Assembly (NCBI RefSeq): GCF_000805335.1
Contig: NZ_KN708638.1
Span: forward strand, 346,452 to 401,171
Reading direction: 5' to 3'
Origin: Streptomyces sp. CT34
GTDB taxonomy: Bacteria; Actinomycetota; Actinomycetes; Streptomycetales; Streptomycetaceae
Length of the DNA stretch: 54,720 nucleotides
The notes beneath the pieces are model-generated. The model had not been told where the DNA came from and ran no database searches. It saw nothing but the letters and a program-made list of their open reading frames with translations. The translations under genes were made by a program, and so were the position numbers. This document shows positions 43,894 to 53,840 of this stretch, piece after piece (within the stretch, counting starts at the first letter, position 1; each line of letters starts with the position of its first letter).

Positions 43894-44029
43894 CGGGGCA
43901 GCCGTGGCGCCGGCCGATCCTCCGACACCAGCAGCAGACACCCCCGGACACCGCTCCTTTGCCCCCGGGAATGTGGTTCCGGGCCCGCCCGGCAGCTCGA
44001 CCACCGCTCACCGCCGATGGGACTGCTGC

Positions 44030-44211
44030 CGCAGATGAAGGCCGAGGTGGTGCGGAGGGTGCCGAGCAGGTTGGTGGTCACCGCGCGGTCGTTGTGGCCT
44101 CGTCCAGGACGTGGCGTCGGTGGCCGGCGATGATGACGGTGTCGCCACGGCATCGGCACCGGCACCGGCACCGGCACCGGTGATCAGGATGGTGTTTCCG
44201 GTGAGCTTCAT
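44030..44211 (-). pseudogene. decayed SDR gene start with hexamer expansion
   Basis: ATG 44211 begins MKLTGNTILITGAGAGAGAD, the TGxxxGxG motif of a DltE-like SDR, interrupted by a run of GCCGGT units. Continuations VIIAGHRRHVLDEATTTAR and VTTNLLGTLRTTSAF lie in other frames, and most of the gene is deleted. Its start overlaps the stop of the upstream relic (ATGA). Confidence 0.6.
44148..44180. repeat. 6-bp tandem repeat inside the SDR relic
   Basis: One CGGCAT, four CGGCAC units (44154-44177) and a partial unit; on the coding strand this extends the Gly/Ala run of the cofactor loop. Confidence 0.85.
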
Positions 44212-44390
44212 GAGGTGCCCTCCTGGGCCGGCAGGTATAGGAAGTTGGCGAGGATCTGGACACCGTCGAAGCCTGCGGCGATGGCGTTGCGGGCGGCGGT
44301 GGCGTAGTCGGCAATGGTCTGGCGGATCTCGGCCGTGGTCATCGCGCGCTGCGTGACCGTGGGCTTGCGGCCGGACGGGGTGATACTCCA
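44208..44390 (-). pseudogene. scrap of an Old Yellow Enzyme-type flavin oxidoreductase
   Basis: Reads RAMTTAEIRQTIADYATAAR, NAIAAGFDGVQI, matching the segment before the HGANGYL motif of alkene reductases (M-T-x-x-E-I-x-x-x-I-x-D-Y-A-x-A-A-R-N-A-I-x-A-G-F-D-G-V). It then runs into ILANFLYLPAQEGTS and stops. Both ends of the enzyme are missing. Confidence 0.6.
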
Positions 44391-44583
44391 GATCCATCCG
44401 CGTTCCCCAGCCTGCGCGGAAGCGGCGGCGTCGCCGAACCACGTGGAAAGCGGAAAGTGGAAAGCGGAAAGACGGAATGGTGCAGCTATGGAAACGTCGG
44501 TTTCCCGGTAGAGCGGCGGCTCCAACGGGAGGCTTCAAAGCCCGGATCAGCGAAGGTATCGCGGCCCCCGTACTGGAAATGCC

Positions 44584-45558
44584 TCACTGCGGAACGCGGG
44601 TGGCGCGGAAGGTGCGCCGGTAGGTGAGCGGGGCCACCCCGATGGCGGCGTGGAGGTGCTGGCGGAGCGAGGTGGCGGTCGCGAAGCCGACCTGGCCTGC
44701 GATGCGGTCCACGGACAGGTCGCTGGTTTCGAGGAGTTGGCGTGCGCGGGAGACGCGCTGTTGGATGAGCCACCGTCCCGGGCTGGTCCCGACCTCGTCC
44801 TGGAAGCGTCGTGCGAAGGTCCGTACGCTCATCTGTGCCTGGCCTGCGAGGTCGGTCAGGGTCAGCGGCAGGTGCAGGTGCTCCAGCGCCCATTGCCGGG
44901 TGGCGGCCGTTGTGGTGGCGCTCGAATCGGGGACGGGGTGTTCGATGTACTGTGCCTGGCCGCCTTCCCGCCATGGCGGCACCACGCACGCTCGGGCGAC
45001 ATGGTTGGCCACCTGGCTTCCGTGATCGGTGCGTACGACGTGCAGGCACACATCGATGCCCGACGCGGCGCCGGCCGAGGTGAGGATGTCGCCGTCGTCG
45101 ATGAAGAGCACCTCGGGGTCAAGCCGAACCCGTGGGAACAGCTGCCGGAAGCGTTCGGCGAGCGCCCAGTGCGTGGTGGCGGGGCGGTCGTCGAGCAGTC
45201 CGGCTGCCGCGAGGACGAAGGCACCGGTACAGATGGAGATGAGCCGGGTACCGGGGCGGATCACGGCGAGGGCGTCGGAAACGGGATCAGGGAGTTCGCC
45301 GGTGGCCAGAGCCAGGTCGAACGGCGGGATCACGACGGTGTCGGCAGTGCGCAGCACCTCGGGCCCGTGCTCGACGGCGATTCCGAAGTCGGCGTCAGTG
45401 CACACCGGGCGGCCGTCGACGGTGCACGTGAGCAGCTCGTAGCGGCCGCGCACACTGCCGAAGATCCGGTTGGGGATGCCGAGTTCGAACGGATACACCC
45501 CGTCGAGTGCGAGGACGACGATGCGGTGCGTCGATTCCGGCAGCGTTGTCCGGCCCAT
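44584..45558 (-). CDS. GlxA-type AraC-family transcriptional regulator
   Basis: 324 residues. An N-terminal DJ-1/PfpI-like domain (RIVVLALDGVYPFELGIPNR, with the nucleophile-elbow text ISICTGAFVLAAAGLLDDRP) is joined to a C-terminal AraC double HTH (ATRQWALEHLHLPLTLTDLA, MSVRTFARRFQDEVGTSPGR, SVDRIAGQVGFATATSLRQH). The DJ-1 domain presumably senses a small metabolite. ATG 45558 diverges from an oxidoreductase gene 111 bases away, its likely target. Confidence 0.9.
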   Translation of the reverse strand: MGRTTLPESTHRIVVLALDGVYPFELGIPNRIFGSVRGRYELLTCTVDGRPVCTDADFGIAVEHGPEVLRTADTVVIPPFDLALATGELPDPVSDALAVIRPGTRLISICTGAFVLAAAGLLDDRPATTHWALAERFRQLFPRVRLDPEVLFIDDGDILTSAGAASGIDVCLHVVRTDHGSQVANHVARACVVPPWREGGQAQYIEHPVPDSSATTTAATRQWALEHLHLPLTLTDLAGQAQMSVRTFARRFQDEVGTSPGRWLIQQRVSRARQLLETSDLSVDRIAGQVGFATATSLRQHLHAAIGVAPLTYRRTFRATRVPQ

Positions 45559-45640
45559 GACGATCAGCCCTTCCCATCCGTCGTCCCGCTGCCTGGTTGG
45601 CAGAATCCCATCGAATAGTGACCATCATGCCATTGTCCAT

Positions 45641-45656
45641 GCCGCCGCGCGGCGGC
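45641..45656. promoter_or_regulatory. 16-bp perfect palindrome before the oxidoreductase start
   Basis: GCCGCCGCGCGGCGGC lies 12 bases upstream of ATG 45669, where a ribosome site would be. Possible operator or translation-blocking hairpin. Confidence 0.4.
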
Positions 45657-45668
45657 AATGCTGACCGC

Positions 45669-46682
45669 ATGAGTGCAGAGACCACGCAAAAGACCACCAC
45701 AGAGCACGTCACGACCACCCAGCACACGATGCGGGCGATCAGCCAGGACGTCCTCGGCGGGCCCGAGGTACTGAAGGAAGTGGAGGTGGCTCGCCCGGAA
45801 CCCGGTCCGAGCGAGGTGCTCATCAGAGTCCACGCGGCAGGAGTCAACCCCACCGACTGGAAGCACCGGAAACGCAGCATCCTCCTCGGCGAGCCGCCGT
45901 TCATCCTGGGCTGGGACGTCTCCGGAGTGGTGGAGGCAGTCGGAAGCGGAGTCACTCTGTTCAAGCCGGGTGACGAGGTCTTCGGGATGCTGCCCTATCC
46001 GCACGGTGTGGGCTCCCACGCCGAGTACGTCACCGGGCCCGCCCGCGCCTTCGCCCACAAGCCCACACAGATCGACCACGTCCAGGCGGGGGCGCTACCA
46101 CTGGCTGCCCTGACCGCCTGGCAGGCACTTGTCGACACCGCCGCCATACGGGCCGGGGACCGTGTGCTGATCCACGCCGCGGCCGGCGGCGTGGGCCACC
46201 TCGCGGTGCAGATCGCCAAGGCGCGCGGCGCGTATGTGATCGGTACGGCCAGCGCGGCCAAGCACGAGTTCGTGCGCGGCCTCGGTGCCGACGAAGTGCT
46301 CGACTACCAGCGGGCAGACTTCGCCGAGGCCGTCCACGATGTCGACGTCGTTCTGGACACGATCGGCGGCGAGTACCAGCTGCGTTCACTGCGCACGCTG
46401 GGCCGTGGTGGCCTACTGGTTTCCGTCCTGCCCTACCCGGCGCAGGGACTGGCCGAAGCGGCAGACCGGCTCGGGGTGCGTACGGAACTGCTGATCGTCG
46501 AGGCCGATCACGCCGGGATGAAGGCGATCGCCGCGCTCGTGGAGGAGGGCGCGCTCCGAGCGACGGTCGCGGAGACGTTCCCGATGGCGCAGGCCGCGAA
46601 GGCGCACGAGTTCGGCGAGACGAATCGAACCGCGGGCAAGCTGGTGCTCGTCATGAGTGGTGTAGGCGGCGCACGCGACTGA
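45669..46682 (+). CDS. NADP-dependent MDR oxidoreductase (quinone reductase-like)
   Basis: 337 residues. Zinc-free medium-chain dehydrogenase: the GroES-like domain has VRVHAAGVNPTDWKHRKRSI (start IRVHAAG) and ILGWDVSGVVEAVGSGVTLF, the NADPH motif is IHAAAGGVGHLAVQIAKARG, and VLDTIGGEYQLRSLRTLGRG follows. It reduces quinones or activated alkenes. ATG 45669 is chosen; the ribosome site is replaced by a palindrome. Residues 1-20 (Thr-rich) are an extra leader before the usual MRAI start at residue 21, so the true start could be later. Divergent AraC/GlxA gene upstream; strong terminator downstream. Confidence 0.87.
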   Translation: MSAETTQKTTTEHVTTTQHTMRAISQDVLGGPEVLKEVEVARPEPGPSEVLIRVHAAGVNPTDWKHRKRSILLGEPPFILGWDVSGVVEAVGSGVTLFKPGDEVFGMLPYPHGVGSHAEYVTGPARAFAHKPTQIDHVQAGALPLAALTAWQALVDTAAIRAGDRVLIHAAAGGVGHLAVQIAKARGAYVIGTASAAKHEFVRGLGADEVLDYQRADFAEAVHDVDVVLDTIGGEYQLRSLRTLGRGGLLVSVLPYPAQGLAEAADRLGVRTELLIVEADHAGMKAIAALVEEGALRATVAETFPMAQAAKAHEFGETNRTAGKLVLVMSGVGGARD

Positions 46683-46687
46683 TCGGC

Positions 46688-46729
46688 GACGGAATTCCAC
46701 GAGGTGGGGACGGAATTTCACGAGGTGGG
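46688..46729. repeat. 21-bp tandem repeat, two copies
   Basis: GACGGAATTCCACGAGGTGGG (minus its last base 20 nt) spans 46688-46708 and recurs at 46709-46729 with one C-to-T change. The second copy forms part of the terminator stem that follows. Confidence 0.85.
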
Positions 46730-46764
46730 GGTGGTCGGTATCCGATCCGGCCACCCCCACCTCG
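46721..46764 (+). terminator. 14-bp-stem terminator after the oxidoreductase
   Basis: CGAGGTGGGGGTGG (46721-46734) and CCACCCCCACCTCG (46751-46764) pair perfectly. The 16-base loop can fold further. The gap 46765-47037 shows no gene. Confidence 0.8.
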
Positions 46765-47037
46765 CCCAGCAGGCGCCTGTGATGGGGCGGATGGGCCGGC
46801 GGGCCGCACGCGTCGAAGGCGAGAACGTGGTCGGGAACGGTGTTGATCGCGTGTGCTGTGCGGCCGGGCTTGGCGTCGAGGTCGGGCGCCGTGAGTCCCC
46901 TGCCTCGGTGGACGCGGCGATACGATGATCGAGTGGGGGGCGCGACCCGCGGCCTCCCACCAACGCCAGGCGTGCTCTTCGGCACCGTGCTCCGCCGTTC
47001 CCATCAGCACGCCGGCCACAACGGGAGGGAAGTCGTC

Positions 47038-47745
47038 GTGACCGACGAGACAGCGGATGCGCAGGAGACCCGGCGGGTCGAAGGGCTGGTTGCCGCCCAG
47101 GAGAAGGCCGTCGCACTGTTCGCCGAGGTGGAGAGGCGCGGGTTGGTGACGCCTGGCCGCGGTGAGCGCGAGGTCAGTGACCTGATCCGCGACCTGGCCA
47201 ACGAGATGTTCGGGACCACCAAGCACTGGCACAAGCGGATCATCCGGTCCGGGCCCAACACCCTCCGGCCGTACCGGGACAACCCGCCGGACCGGGTCAT
47301 CGGGCCCGACGACATCGCCTTCGCCGACTTCGGGCCGATCTTCGAAGAATACGAGGCAGACTTCGGCCGCACGTACGTCTTCGGCGACGACCCGCACAAG
47401 CACCGTCTGTGCCAGGACCTGCCGCGTATCTTCGATGCCGGCCGTGCCTTCTTCGCCGCGCACCCGGACATCACCGGCCGTCAGCTGTACGCAGAGGTCG
47501 AACGCCTTGCCACGGCGGCCGGTTGGGCCGTCGGCATCTGGCACGCCGGGCACCTGGTCGGCGAGTTCCCGCACGAGACGAACGACGGCGCCAAGGCCGA
47601 TTCCTACATCACCCCGGAGAACCACACCCCGTTGCGCCGCACGGACCGCGCCGGCCGTACCTGCCACTGGATCCTCGAACTCCATCTTGTCGACCGGGAA
47701 CGGGACTTCGGCGGGTTCTACGAACAGCTCCTCGACCTCGCCTGA
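47038..47745 (+). CDS. M24-family (pita-bread) metallopeptidase-like protein
   Basis: 235 residues, shorter than full Xaa-Pro aminopeptidases: the catalytic pita-bread domain alone. Metal-ligand pattern: D in [20 protein letters not shown] (two Asp), H in [16 protein letters not shown] and E in [12 protein letters not shown]. Relatives cleave Xaa-Pro or creatine-like substrates. GTG 47038 follows GGGAGGGA by 7 bases; a longer in-frame reading from 46840 has no ribosome site. Confidence 0.82.
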   Translation: MTDETADAQETRRVEGLVAAQEKAVALFAEVERRGLVTPGRGEREVSDLIRDLANEMFGTTKHWHKRIIRSGPNTLRPYRDNPPDRVIGPDDIAFADFGPIFEEYEADFGRTYVFGDDPHKHRLCQDLPRIFDAGRAFFAAHPDITGRQLYAEVERLATAAGWAVGIWHAGHLVGEFPHETNDGAKADSYITPENHTPLRRTDRAGRTCHWILELHLVDRERDFGGFYEQLLDLA

Positions 47746-47766
47746 TGCGCCGGCTCCGGCGCCCGA

Positions 47767-47814
47767 CGAGCGGGTGCCGGCCCGGGCCATCGGTGTTCCG
47801 GTGGCACCCGCTCG
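47767..47814 (+). terminator. 12-bp-stem hairpin after the M24 gene
   Basis: CGAGCGGGTGCC (47767-47778) and GGCACCCGCTCG (47803-47814) pair perfectly around a 24-base loop. The stretch from here to 48082 has no other gene. Confidence 0.65.
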
Positions 47815-48082
47815 CCTGATTGCTGAGGAGCGCCGGCCGCGGCAGCGCGCGGTCGTCCTCGCGTCGTCCGTGGTCGTGCCGCCGGTGCGGGCCGCCGCGG
47901 CGCACGGGCCCGCTCGCCTCACACAGTGCCGTCGTGGCCTGTGCGTGAGGTGTAACCCCCGGTGCTCCTGGCGTGTGACGGGCCGGAAATTCGATCTTTC
48001 TACGGTGCTGGTCAGAGGCTGCCCGCCATCGGTGAGGCGGTCCCGGCTCGGAACGGCACACGCACCACGGAGTGGGGTTTCG

Positions 48083-51000
48083 TTGGCATCATCTGGCTCG
48101 AAGGACGGCGGTGTCCGCACGGTCTGCTCGTACTGCGGGGTGGGCTGCGGGATCGTACTGGACGTGGCGCGGGACCCCGCTGACGGTCGCCGCCGCGCGG
48201 CGAAGGCGTCCGGCGACAAGGCGCACCCCACCAACTTCGGCCGGCTGTGCACGAAGGGGGCGACCAGCGCGGACCTGATGGCCGCGCCCGGGCGTGCCGA
48301 GAAGGCACTGGTGCGTGGCGAGCGTGGCGCCGAGACGGTCGAGACGGATGTGGACGAGGCCATCGCGTCGGTCGCCGGGCGACTGCGGGCGATCCTGGAC
48401 GCGCACGGACCGGACGCGCTGTCCTTCTACGTGTCCGGGCAGCTGTCCCTGGAGGCGCAGTACCTGGCGAACAAGCTGGCCAAGGGCTTTGTGCGCACCA
48501 ACCAGATCGAGTCCAACTCACGGCTGTGCATGGCCTCCGCCGGGTCCGGTTACAAGCTGTCGCTGGGGGCGGACGGCCCCCCTGGCTCGTACCAGGACTT
48601 CGACAGCGCGGATGTGTTCTTCGTGATCGGCGCCAACATGGCCGACTGCCACCCGATCCTCTTCCTGCGCATGATGGACCGGGTCAAGGCCGGCGCGAAA
48701 CTGATCGTCGTCGACCCGCGCCGCAACGCCACCGCCGACAAGGCCGATCTCTTCCTGCGGATCAGGCCCGGCACCGACCTCGCCCTGCTGAACGGCCTGT
48801 TGCACCTGCTGGTCGCCGACGGCCACACCGACGAGGAGTTCATCGCCGAGTTCACCGAGGGCTGGGAGGAGATACCCGCCTTCCTCGCGGACTACCCGCC
48901 CGACCGGGTCGCGGAGATCACCGGCCTCGCCGAGGACGACATCCGGCAGGCCGCGCAGTGGATCGGCGAGGCCGGGGAGTGGATGAGCTGCTGGACCATG
49001 GGACTGAACCAGTCCACCCACGGCACGTGGAACACCAACGCCCTGGTCAACCTGCACCTCGCCACCGGCGCCATCTGCCGCCCGGGGTCCGGTCCGTTCT
49101 CGTTGACCGGCCAGCCCAACGCCATGGGCGGCCGGGAGATGGGGTACATGGGGCCGGGGCTGCCCGGACAGCGCTCCGTGCTCGTCGATGCCGAGCGTGC
49201 CTTCGTCGAGCGACTGTGGCGGATTCCCGAGGGCTCCCTGCGTACCGACGTCGGGCGCGGAACCGTTGAGATGTTCGAGCAGTTGGCCGCCGGTGACATC
49301 AAGGCGTGCTGGATCATCTGCACCAACCCGGTCGCCTCGGTCGCCAACCGCAAGACCGTCATCGCCGGTCTGGAGGCGGCCGAACTCGTCATCACACAGG
49401 ACGTCTTCGCCGATACCGAGACCAATGCGTACGCCGACGTCGTCCTGCCGGCGACGCTGTGGGCGGAGTCCGACGGCATCATGGTCAACTCCGAGCGCAA
49501 CCTCACCCTCGTACAAGGGGTCGTCGACCCGCCCGGACAGGCGCTGCCCGACTGGCAGTTGATCGCCCGGGTGGCCTGCGAGATGGGTTTCGCCGACGCG
49601 TTCGGCTACGCCTCCGCGGAGGAGGTGTTCGAGGAACTCAAGCAGGCGTGGAATCCCCAAACCGGATGGGATCTGCGCGGGGTGAGCTACGAGCGGCTGC
49701 GCACGACCCCCGTCCAGTGGCCGGCGCCGGCCGCCGACGGCCCGGACCGCAACCCGATCCGCTACCTCAACGACGGCGTCAGCCAGTCACTGCGGGAACG
49801 CGAGGACGGCAGCCGCCCCCGCCTGGCCTTCCCGACCGCGAGCGGACGCGCGCGGTTCTACCCACGTCCGCACCTGCCACCGGCCGAACTCCCCGACGAC
49901 GACTACCCGTTCGTGCTCAACACCGGCCGCTTGCAACATCAGTGGCACACGATGACCAAGACCGGCAAGGTCGCCAAACTCACCAGACTCAACCCCGGCC
50001 CTTTCGTGGAAGTCCATCCCGAGGACGCCGACGCCATGGGGATCGCGGAGGGCGACCACGTGGAGATCGCCTCCCGCCGCGGACGAGCCGTACTCCCCGC
50101 CATGGTCACCGACCGGGTCCGGCCCGGCACGTGCTTCGCCCCCTTCCACTGGAACGACCTGTTCGGCGAATACCTCAGCATCAACGCCGTCACCCATGAC
50201 GCCGTCGACCCGATCTCCTTCCAGCCCGAGTTCAAGGTCTGCGCCGTCACCCTCACCAAGACAGCCGCCCCTGTCCCGGAGGCCCGCCCGAGCAGCCGGC
50301 CGGAGGCCGCCCCGGCACACGCCGCGGACCGGGAAGAGCCCATGAACCCCGTACCGGCCACGGCCGGCGCATCCACCCGTTCGGACTCCGCCGTCCAGGC
50401 GCTCGCCACAGTGTTCGGCATCACCGACCTCGCCCCCGCACCACTGGCCGAGCCGGAGCGCCGCTACCTCTCGGGCTATCTCGCCGGTCTCGCCCTGACC
50501 CCGCCCGACGGTCGTGTCCCCGTGCTCCCGCCCGACGCGCCCTTCGCCCCCGACCAGGCGCTGTGGGTCGACGGCGTCCTCGCCGGCATGTTCTCCCGCA
50601 CTGCGGCGCCGGCTCCCACCGCTCCCGCCCACGTGCCCACACAGACCGCCGCACCGGCAACCGGCGCGAAGGCACCTGCCCGTCGCCTGGTCATCCTGTG
50701 GGCGTCGCAGACCGGCAACGCCGAGGAGTTCGCCGCCACGGCAGCCGCACACCTCACCGAGTCCGGCCGCACCCCCGAACTGCTGCCCATGACGGACATC
50801 GCTCCCACGCAACTCACCGCCGACACCGACCTGTTGATCGTCACCAGCACCTTCGGCGACGGTGACGCCCCGGACAACGGCGCCGACTTCTGGCAGGCAC
50901 TGTCCGCTCCGGAAACCGGACCGCTGGAGGGGATCCGGTACGCGGTACTAGCCTTCGGCGACTCCAACTACGACGACTTCTGCGGCCACGGCCGCCGGCT

Positions 51001-52363
51001 CGACGAACGGTTCGACGCACTCGGGGCCACCCGCCTGGTCGCCCGCACCGACTGCGAGCCCGACTTCGAGGAGACCGCCGGGCAGTGGCTCGGCCAGGTG
51101 GTCACAGCCCTTGCCACCCCCGACGACCGGCAACCCACAGGCGCGGCCGGAGCCGGGACGACCAACCCCGAACCCGCCACCACCGCACCCGTCGCGACCA
51201 CACCCACCAGCGCCTCCCCGCCACCGTCTCCCCCACCGGCCGGCTACACCAAGGCGTCACCGTTCGCCACCCTCCTCGTCGGCAACCGGCTGCTGAGCCT
51301 GCCCGGTTCCCAGAAGGAGGTACGGCAGTTCGCCCTCGACACCCGCGACGGCCAACTCGCCTACGACGCCGGTGACGCGCTCGGCGTATGGCCGGTCAAC
51401 GGCGCCGGTCTCGTCGCCGAATGGCTCGCCCTCACCGGACTGGACCCCGACGAACCCGTCGAGCTCGGCGACGGCGCACCCATCCCCTTCGAAGACGCCC
51501 TGCGCACCCGTCTGGACATCACTCGCATCACCCCCGGCCTGCTCAAATTCGTGGCGGACCGCACCGGCAGCCACGACCTGAAGCGACTTCTGCGGCCCGA
51601 CAACAAGGACGCGCTCGCGAAGTGGAGTTGGGGCCGCCAGGCCGCCGACGTCATCGCCGGGTTCCCGGTCCGCGCCTCCGCCGCGGAGTGGACCGCCACA
51701 CTCAAGCGCCTCCAGCCCCGCCTGTACTCCATCTCCTCCAGCCCCCTCGCGCACCCCAGCGAGGTCCGGCTCACGGTCTCCGTCGTCCGCTACACCAACG
51801 ACCTCGGCCGCGACCGCAAGGGCACCTGCTCGACCTACCTCGCCGACTGTGCGGACGACGGCCCGGTACGGGTCTTCGTACAGCGCTCACCGCACTTCCG
51901 CCCGCCCGCCGACCCCGCCACCCCCATGATCATGGTCGGCCCCGGCACGGGCGTGGCACCCTTCGTCGGCTTCCTCGAAGACCGCCGGGCCCGCGGCCAC
52001 ACCGGCCCCAACTGGCTCTTCTTCGGCGAACAGCGCCAGGCCACCGACTTCTACTACCGCGAGGACCTGGAGTCGTACCAGGCATCCGGCCACCTCGACC
52101 GCCTCGACCTCGCCTTCTCGCGCGACCAGCGCAACAAGATCTACGTCCAGGACCGGATGCGCGAAAAGGGTGCCCGCCTGTGGCAGTGGCTCCAGGACGG
52201 CGCCCACTTCTACGTCTGCGGCGACGCCGGACGCATGGCTCATGACGTCGACCAGGCACTCAAGGACATCGCCGCCACCCACGGCGGCATGGACACCGAC
52301 GAGGCCACCGCCTACGTCAAGCGTCTGTCCGCAGACAAACGCTACGTCCGCGACGTCTACTGA
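48083..52363 (+). CDS. assimilatory nitrate reductase fused to CysJ-type flavoprotein
   Basis: 1,426 residues in one frame. Residues 1-560: Mo-bisMGD reductase with an N-terminal [4Fe-4S] site (C15, C18, C22, C56 in [11 protein letters not shown]...RLCTKG); about 605-725: molybdopterin-dinucleotide-binding domain ([18 protein letters not shown]). After a Pro/Ala linker comes a CysJ-like start ([13 protein letters not shown]), a flavodoxin FMN domain from about 867 ([14 protein letters not shown]), then the FAD domain from about 1053 ([10 protein letters not shown]) and an NADPH domain ([14 protein letters not shown], near 1282) ending RYVRDVY. Electrons would flow NADPH-FAD-FMN-FeS-Mo to reduce nitrate to nitrite. 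Start TTG 48083 is inferred from GGAGTGGGG upstream. Such fusions occur in other actinomycetes. Confidence 0.92.
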   Translation: MASSGSKDGGVRTVCSYCGVGCGIVLDVARDPADGRRRAAKASGDKAHPTNFGRLCTKGATSADLMAAPGRAEKALVRGERGAETVETDVDEAIASVAGRLRAILDAHGPDALSFYVSGQLSLEAQYLANKLAKGFVRTNQIESNSRLCMASAGSGYKLSLGADGPPGSYQDFDSADVFFVIGANMADCHPILFLRMMDRVKAGAKLIVVDPRRNATADKADLFLRIRPGTDLALLNGLLHLLVADGHTDEEFIAEFTEGWEEIPAFLADYPPDRVAEITGLAEDDIRQAAQWIGEAGEWMSCWTMGLNQSTHGTWNTNALVNLHLATGAICRPGSGPFSLTGQPNAMGGREMGYMGPGLPGQRSVLVDAERAFVERLWRIPEGSLRTDVGRGTVEMFEQLAAGDIKACWIICTNPVASVANRKTVIAGLEAAELVITQDVFADTETNAYADVVLPATLWAESDGIMVNSERNLTLVQGVVDPPGQALPDWQLIARVACEMGFADAFGYASAEEVFEELKQAWNPQTGWDLRGVSYERLRTTPVQWPAPAADGPDRNPIRYLNDGVSQSLREREDGSRPRLAFPTASGRARFYPRPHLPPAELPDDDYPFVLNTGRLQHQWHTMTKTGKVAKLTRLNPGPFVEVHPEDADAMGIAEGDHVEIASRRGRAVLPAMVTDRVRPGTCFAPFHWNDLFGEYLSINAVTHDAVDPISFQPEFKVCAVTLTKTAAPVPEARPSSRPEAAPAHAADREEPMNPVPATAGASTRSDSAVQALATVFGITDLAPAPLAEPERRYLSGYLAGLALTPPDGRVPVLPPDAPFAPDQALWVDGVLAGMFSRTAAPAPTAPAHVPTQTAAPATGAKAPARRLVILWASQTGNAEEFAATAAAHLTESGRTPELLPMTDIAPTQLTADTDLLIVTSTFGDGDAPDNGADFWQALSAPETGPLEGIRYAVLAFGDSNYDDFCGHGRRLDERFDALGATRLVARTDCEPDFEETAGQWLGQVVTALATPDDRQPTGAAGAGTTNPEPATTAPVATTPTSASPPPSPPPAGYTKASPFATLLVGNRLLSLPGSQKEVRQFALDTRDGQLAYDAGDALGVWPVNGAGLVAEWLALTGLDPDEPVELGDGAPIPFEDALRTRLDITRITPGLLKFVADRTGSHDLKRLLRPDNKDALAKWSWGRQAADVIAGFPVRASAAEWTATLKRLQPRLYSISSSPLAHPSEVRLTVSVVRYTNDLGRDRKGTCSTYLADCADDGPVRVFVQRSPHFRPPADPATPMIMVGPGTGVAPFVGFLEDRRARGHTGPNWLFFGEQRQATDFYYREDLESYQASGHLDRLDLAFSRDQRNKIYVQDRMREKGARLWQWLQDGAHFYVCGDAGRMAHDVDQALKDIAATHGGMDTDEATAYVKRLSADKRYVRDVY

Positions 52364-52441
52364 CCGGCACCGACGGCCGGCCGCCGCCCCACCCGGCCGC
52401 TCAGCAACCGCTGCGCTCTGGCTCACCGGGTGCCGGACTCC

Positions 52442-52507
52442 TTCACCCACGCCGGCCTGTCCGACAGACTCCTGTTCACCCACGCCGGCCCGTCCGACAG
52501 GCTCCTG
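52442..52507. repeat. 33-bp tandem repeat, two copies
   Basis: Units 52442-52474 and 52475-52507 differ at 2 of 33 positions (unit core CACCCACGCCGGCC). In one plus-strand frame they encode FTHAGLSDRLL and FTHAGPSDRLL. They lie between convergent genes. Confidence 0.9.
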
Positions 52508-52524
52508 CTGCCCTCCCCTCCCGG

Positions 52525-53640
52525 TCAGGTCGAGGCGGTGAGTCCGGTCGGCACCTGCCAGTCGCGGCGCCGGCCCTTGTTGGTCAACCGCAGGCCCGAC
52601 TTGAACATCGCCGTCCCCAGCTCGCCCGCCGCGTCCGCCACTCCCGGCAACGCATCACTTCCCTTGCTGTAGCCCAGGTTCAACGCGGACTGTGCCTGGA
52701 ACAGCACCCTGGTGGCATCGGCTGCCGGAACCCGTACGAGGTCGGCGGCCTCGTCACCGATCAGGCGGCGGATCAGCGTCGGACCGACGCCGGCGAAGGC
52801 CGGTCCGGGCAGCACCTCGCGGATGAAGTCCAGTACGGCCTTGGTCAGGGCGGCCCCGGCCTCGGACGGGCGCTGCTGCCGCCCCAGAATGGCGTCGAAC
52901 ATCCCGGCACCGTCGTCGAAGGCCGCCGGGTTGACTTCCTCCCGGACGCCCAGAACGTGCCCGATCACCCGCCAGGTGTGGAAGAGGGCGTCCCGGTCCT
53001 CGGGCAGCAGCTGGACACCCAGCCGTGCCAGACCTCGGGGAATCTCGACCGAGAAACTCATCAGCGTTCCGGCAAGGTCCTCCTGATTGACCGGAAGGCC
53101 CCATCCATCGGCGTCCCAGTCGCCCAACTGCCCGACGTGATAACGCATGGTGGCGTGGAGCAGGCGGATCTTCTGCGCCGAGCGCAGCCCCCGGCCGTCC
53201 GGACCCAGTCCGCCCTTGTCCAGTACGTCGACGACGAACTGCGCGGTCTCCATCAGCCGGCGGTACACCCCCGAGGTCAACCGCTGCGAACGCGCCAGTA
53301 CCTCTGCCCCGTTCCCACACCCGTAGCACAGCGGGAGCGAACCGCACAGCAGCGTGGAGACGATCTGCGACTGGTAGCGGCCCAGCAGCACATGACTGCG
53401 GTCCAGCAACGCCGCGTCGGCCCAGTCCGGGAGCACGGCACTCGCCTCGAAATACCGCTGCAACTGCGGTGGCAGGCCGTCGGGGACGGCATCGCTGTTG
53501 CGGCCGAACCCGAGCAATGCCTGACGCACCTGCTCCTGCCGCCCCAGCGCGTAGGTCTCGCTGATCGCGGCGTCAGCCAACGGGTCTCCCGTGTGCCGCA
53601 ACGCGTCGAGCTGTTCGTCCGTCCACCGGCCTGCGGGCAT
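52525..53640 (-). CDS. MpaB/DUF2236-family oxygenase
   Basis: 371 residues, soluble, all-helical. The family text is clear: DRSHVLLGRYQSQIVSTLLC, KIRLLHATMRYHVGQLGDWD, WGLPVNQEDLAGTLMSFSVE and HTWRVIGHVLGVREEVNP. The Arg-His pairs (LLHATMRYH, FHTWRVIGH) fit the haem-binding DUF2236 group that includes latex-clearing proteins and the fungal oxygenase MpaB. The substrate is unknown; no signal peptide is visible. ATG 53640 has GGGAGA 7 bases upstream. Confidence 0.85.
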   Translation of the reverse strand: MPAGRWTDEQLDALRHTGDPLADAAISETYALGRQEQVRQALLGFGRNSDAVPDGLPPQLQRYFEASAVLPDWADAALLDRSHVLLGRYQSQIVSTLLCGSLPLCYGCGNGAEVLARSQRLTSGVYRRLMETAQFVVDVLDKGGLGPDGRGLRSAQKIRLLHATMRYHVGQLGDWDADGWGLPVNQEDLAGTLMSFSVEIPRGLARLGVQLLPEDRDALFHTWRVIGHVLGVREEVNPAAFDDGAGMFDAILGRQQRPSEAGAALTKAVLDFIREVLPGPAFAGVGPTLIRRLIGDEAADLVRVPAADATRVLFQAQSALNLGYSKGSDALPGVADAAGELGTAMFKSGLRLTNKGRRRDWQVPTGLTAST

Positions 53641-53840
53641 GTCGGTCTCCCTTGTCCGTGCTCTCCGGGCGAGACACCCTTACCCGTCATGTGCCGACGC
53701 GAGCGGCACCCTCACCCGAACGAGGAGATACCGAACGGCCGTGCGGCCGGCCGCCGCGGTGCTGGAGACCAGGCTCAGGTCACCAACAGATCCTCGTCTG
53801 ACGAGGGCCGTAATGGTCCGGAACGGGATATGACAGGCCA

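Noticed and set aside
47435..48082. Upstream in-frame extension of the nitrate reductase ORF
   Set aside because: It overlaps the M24 gene and a terminator hairpin; the FeS cysteine motif normally lies within 20-30 residues of the start, which fits TTG 48083.
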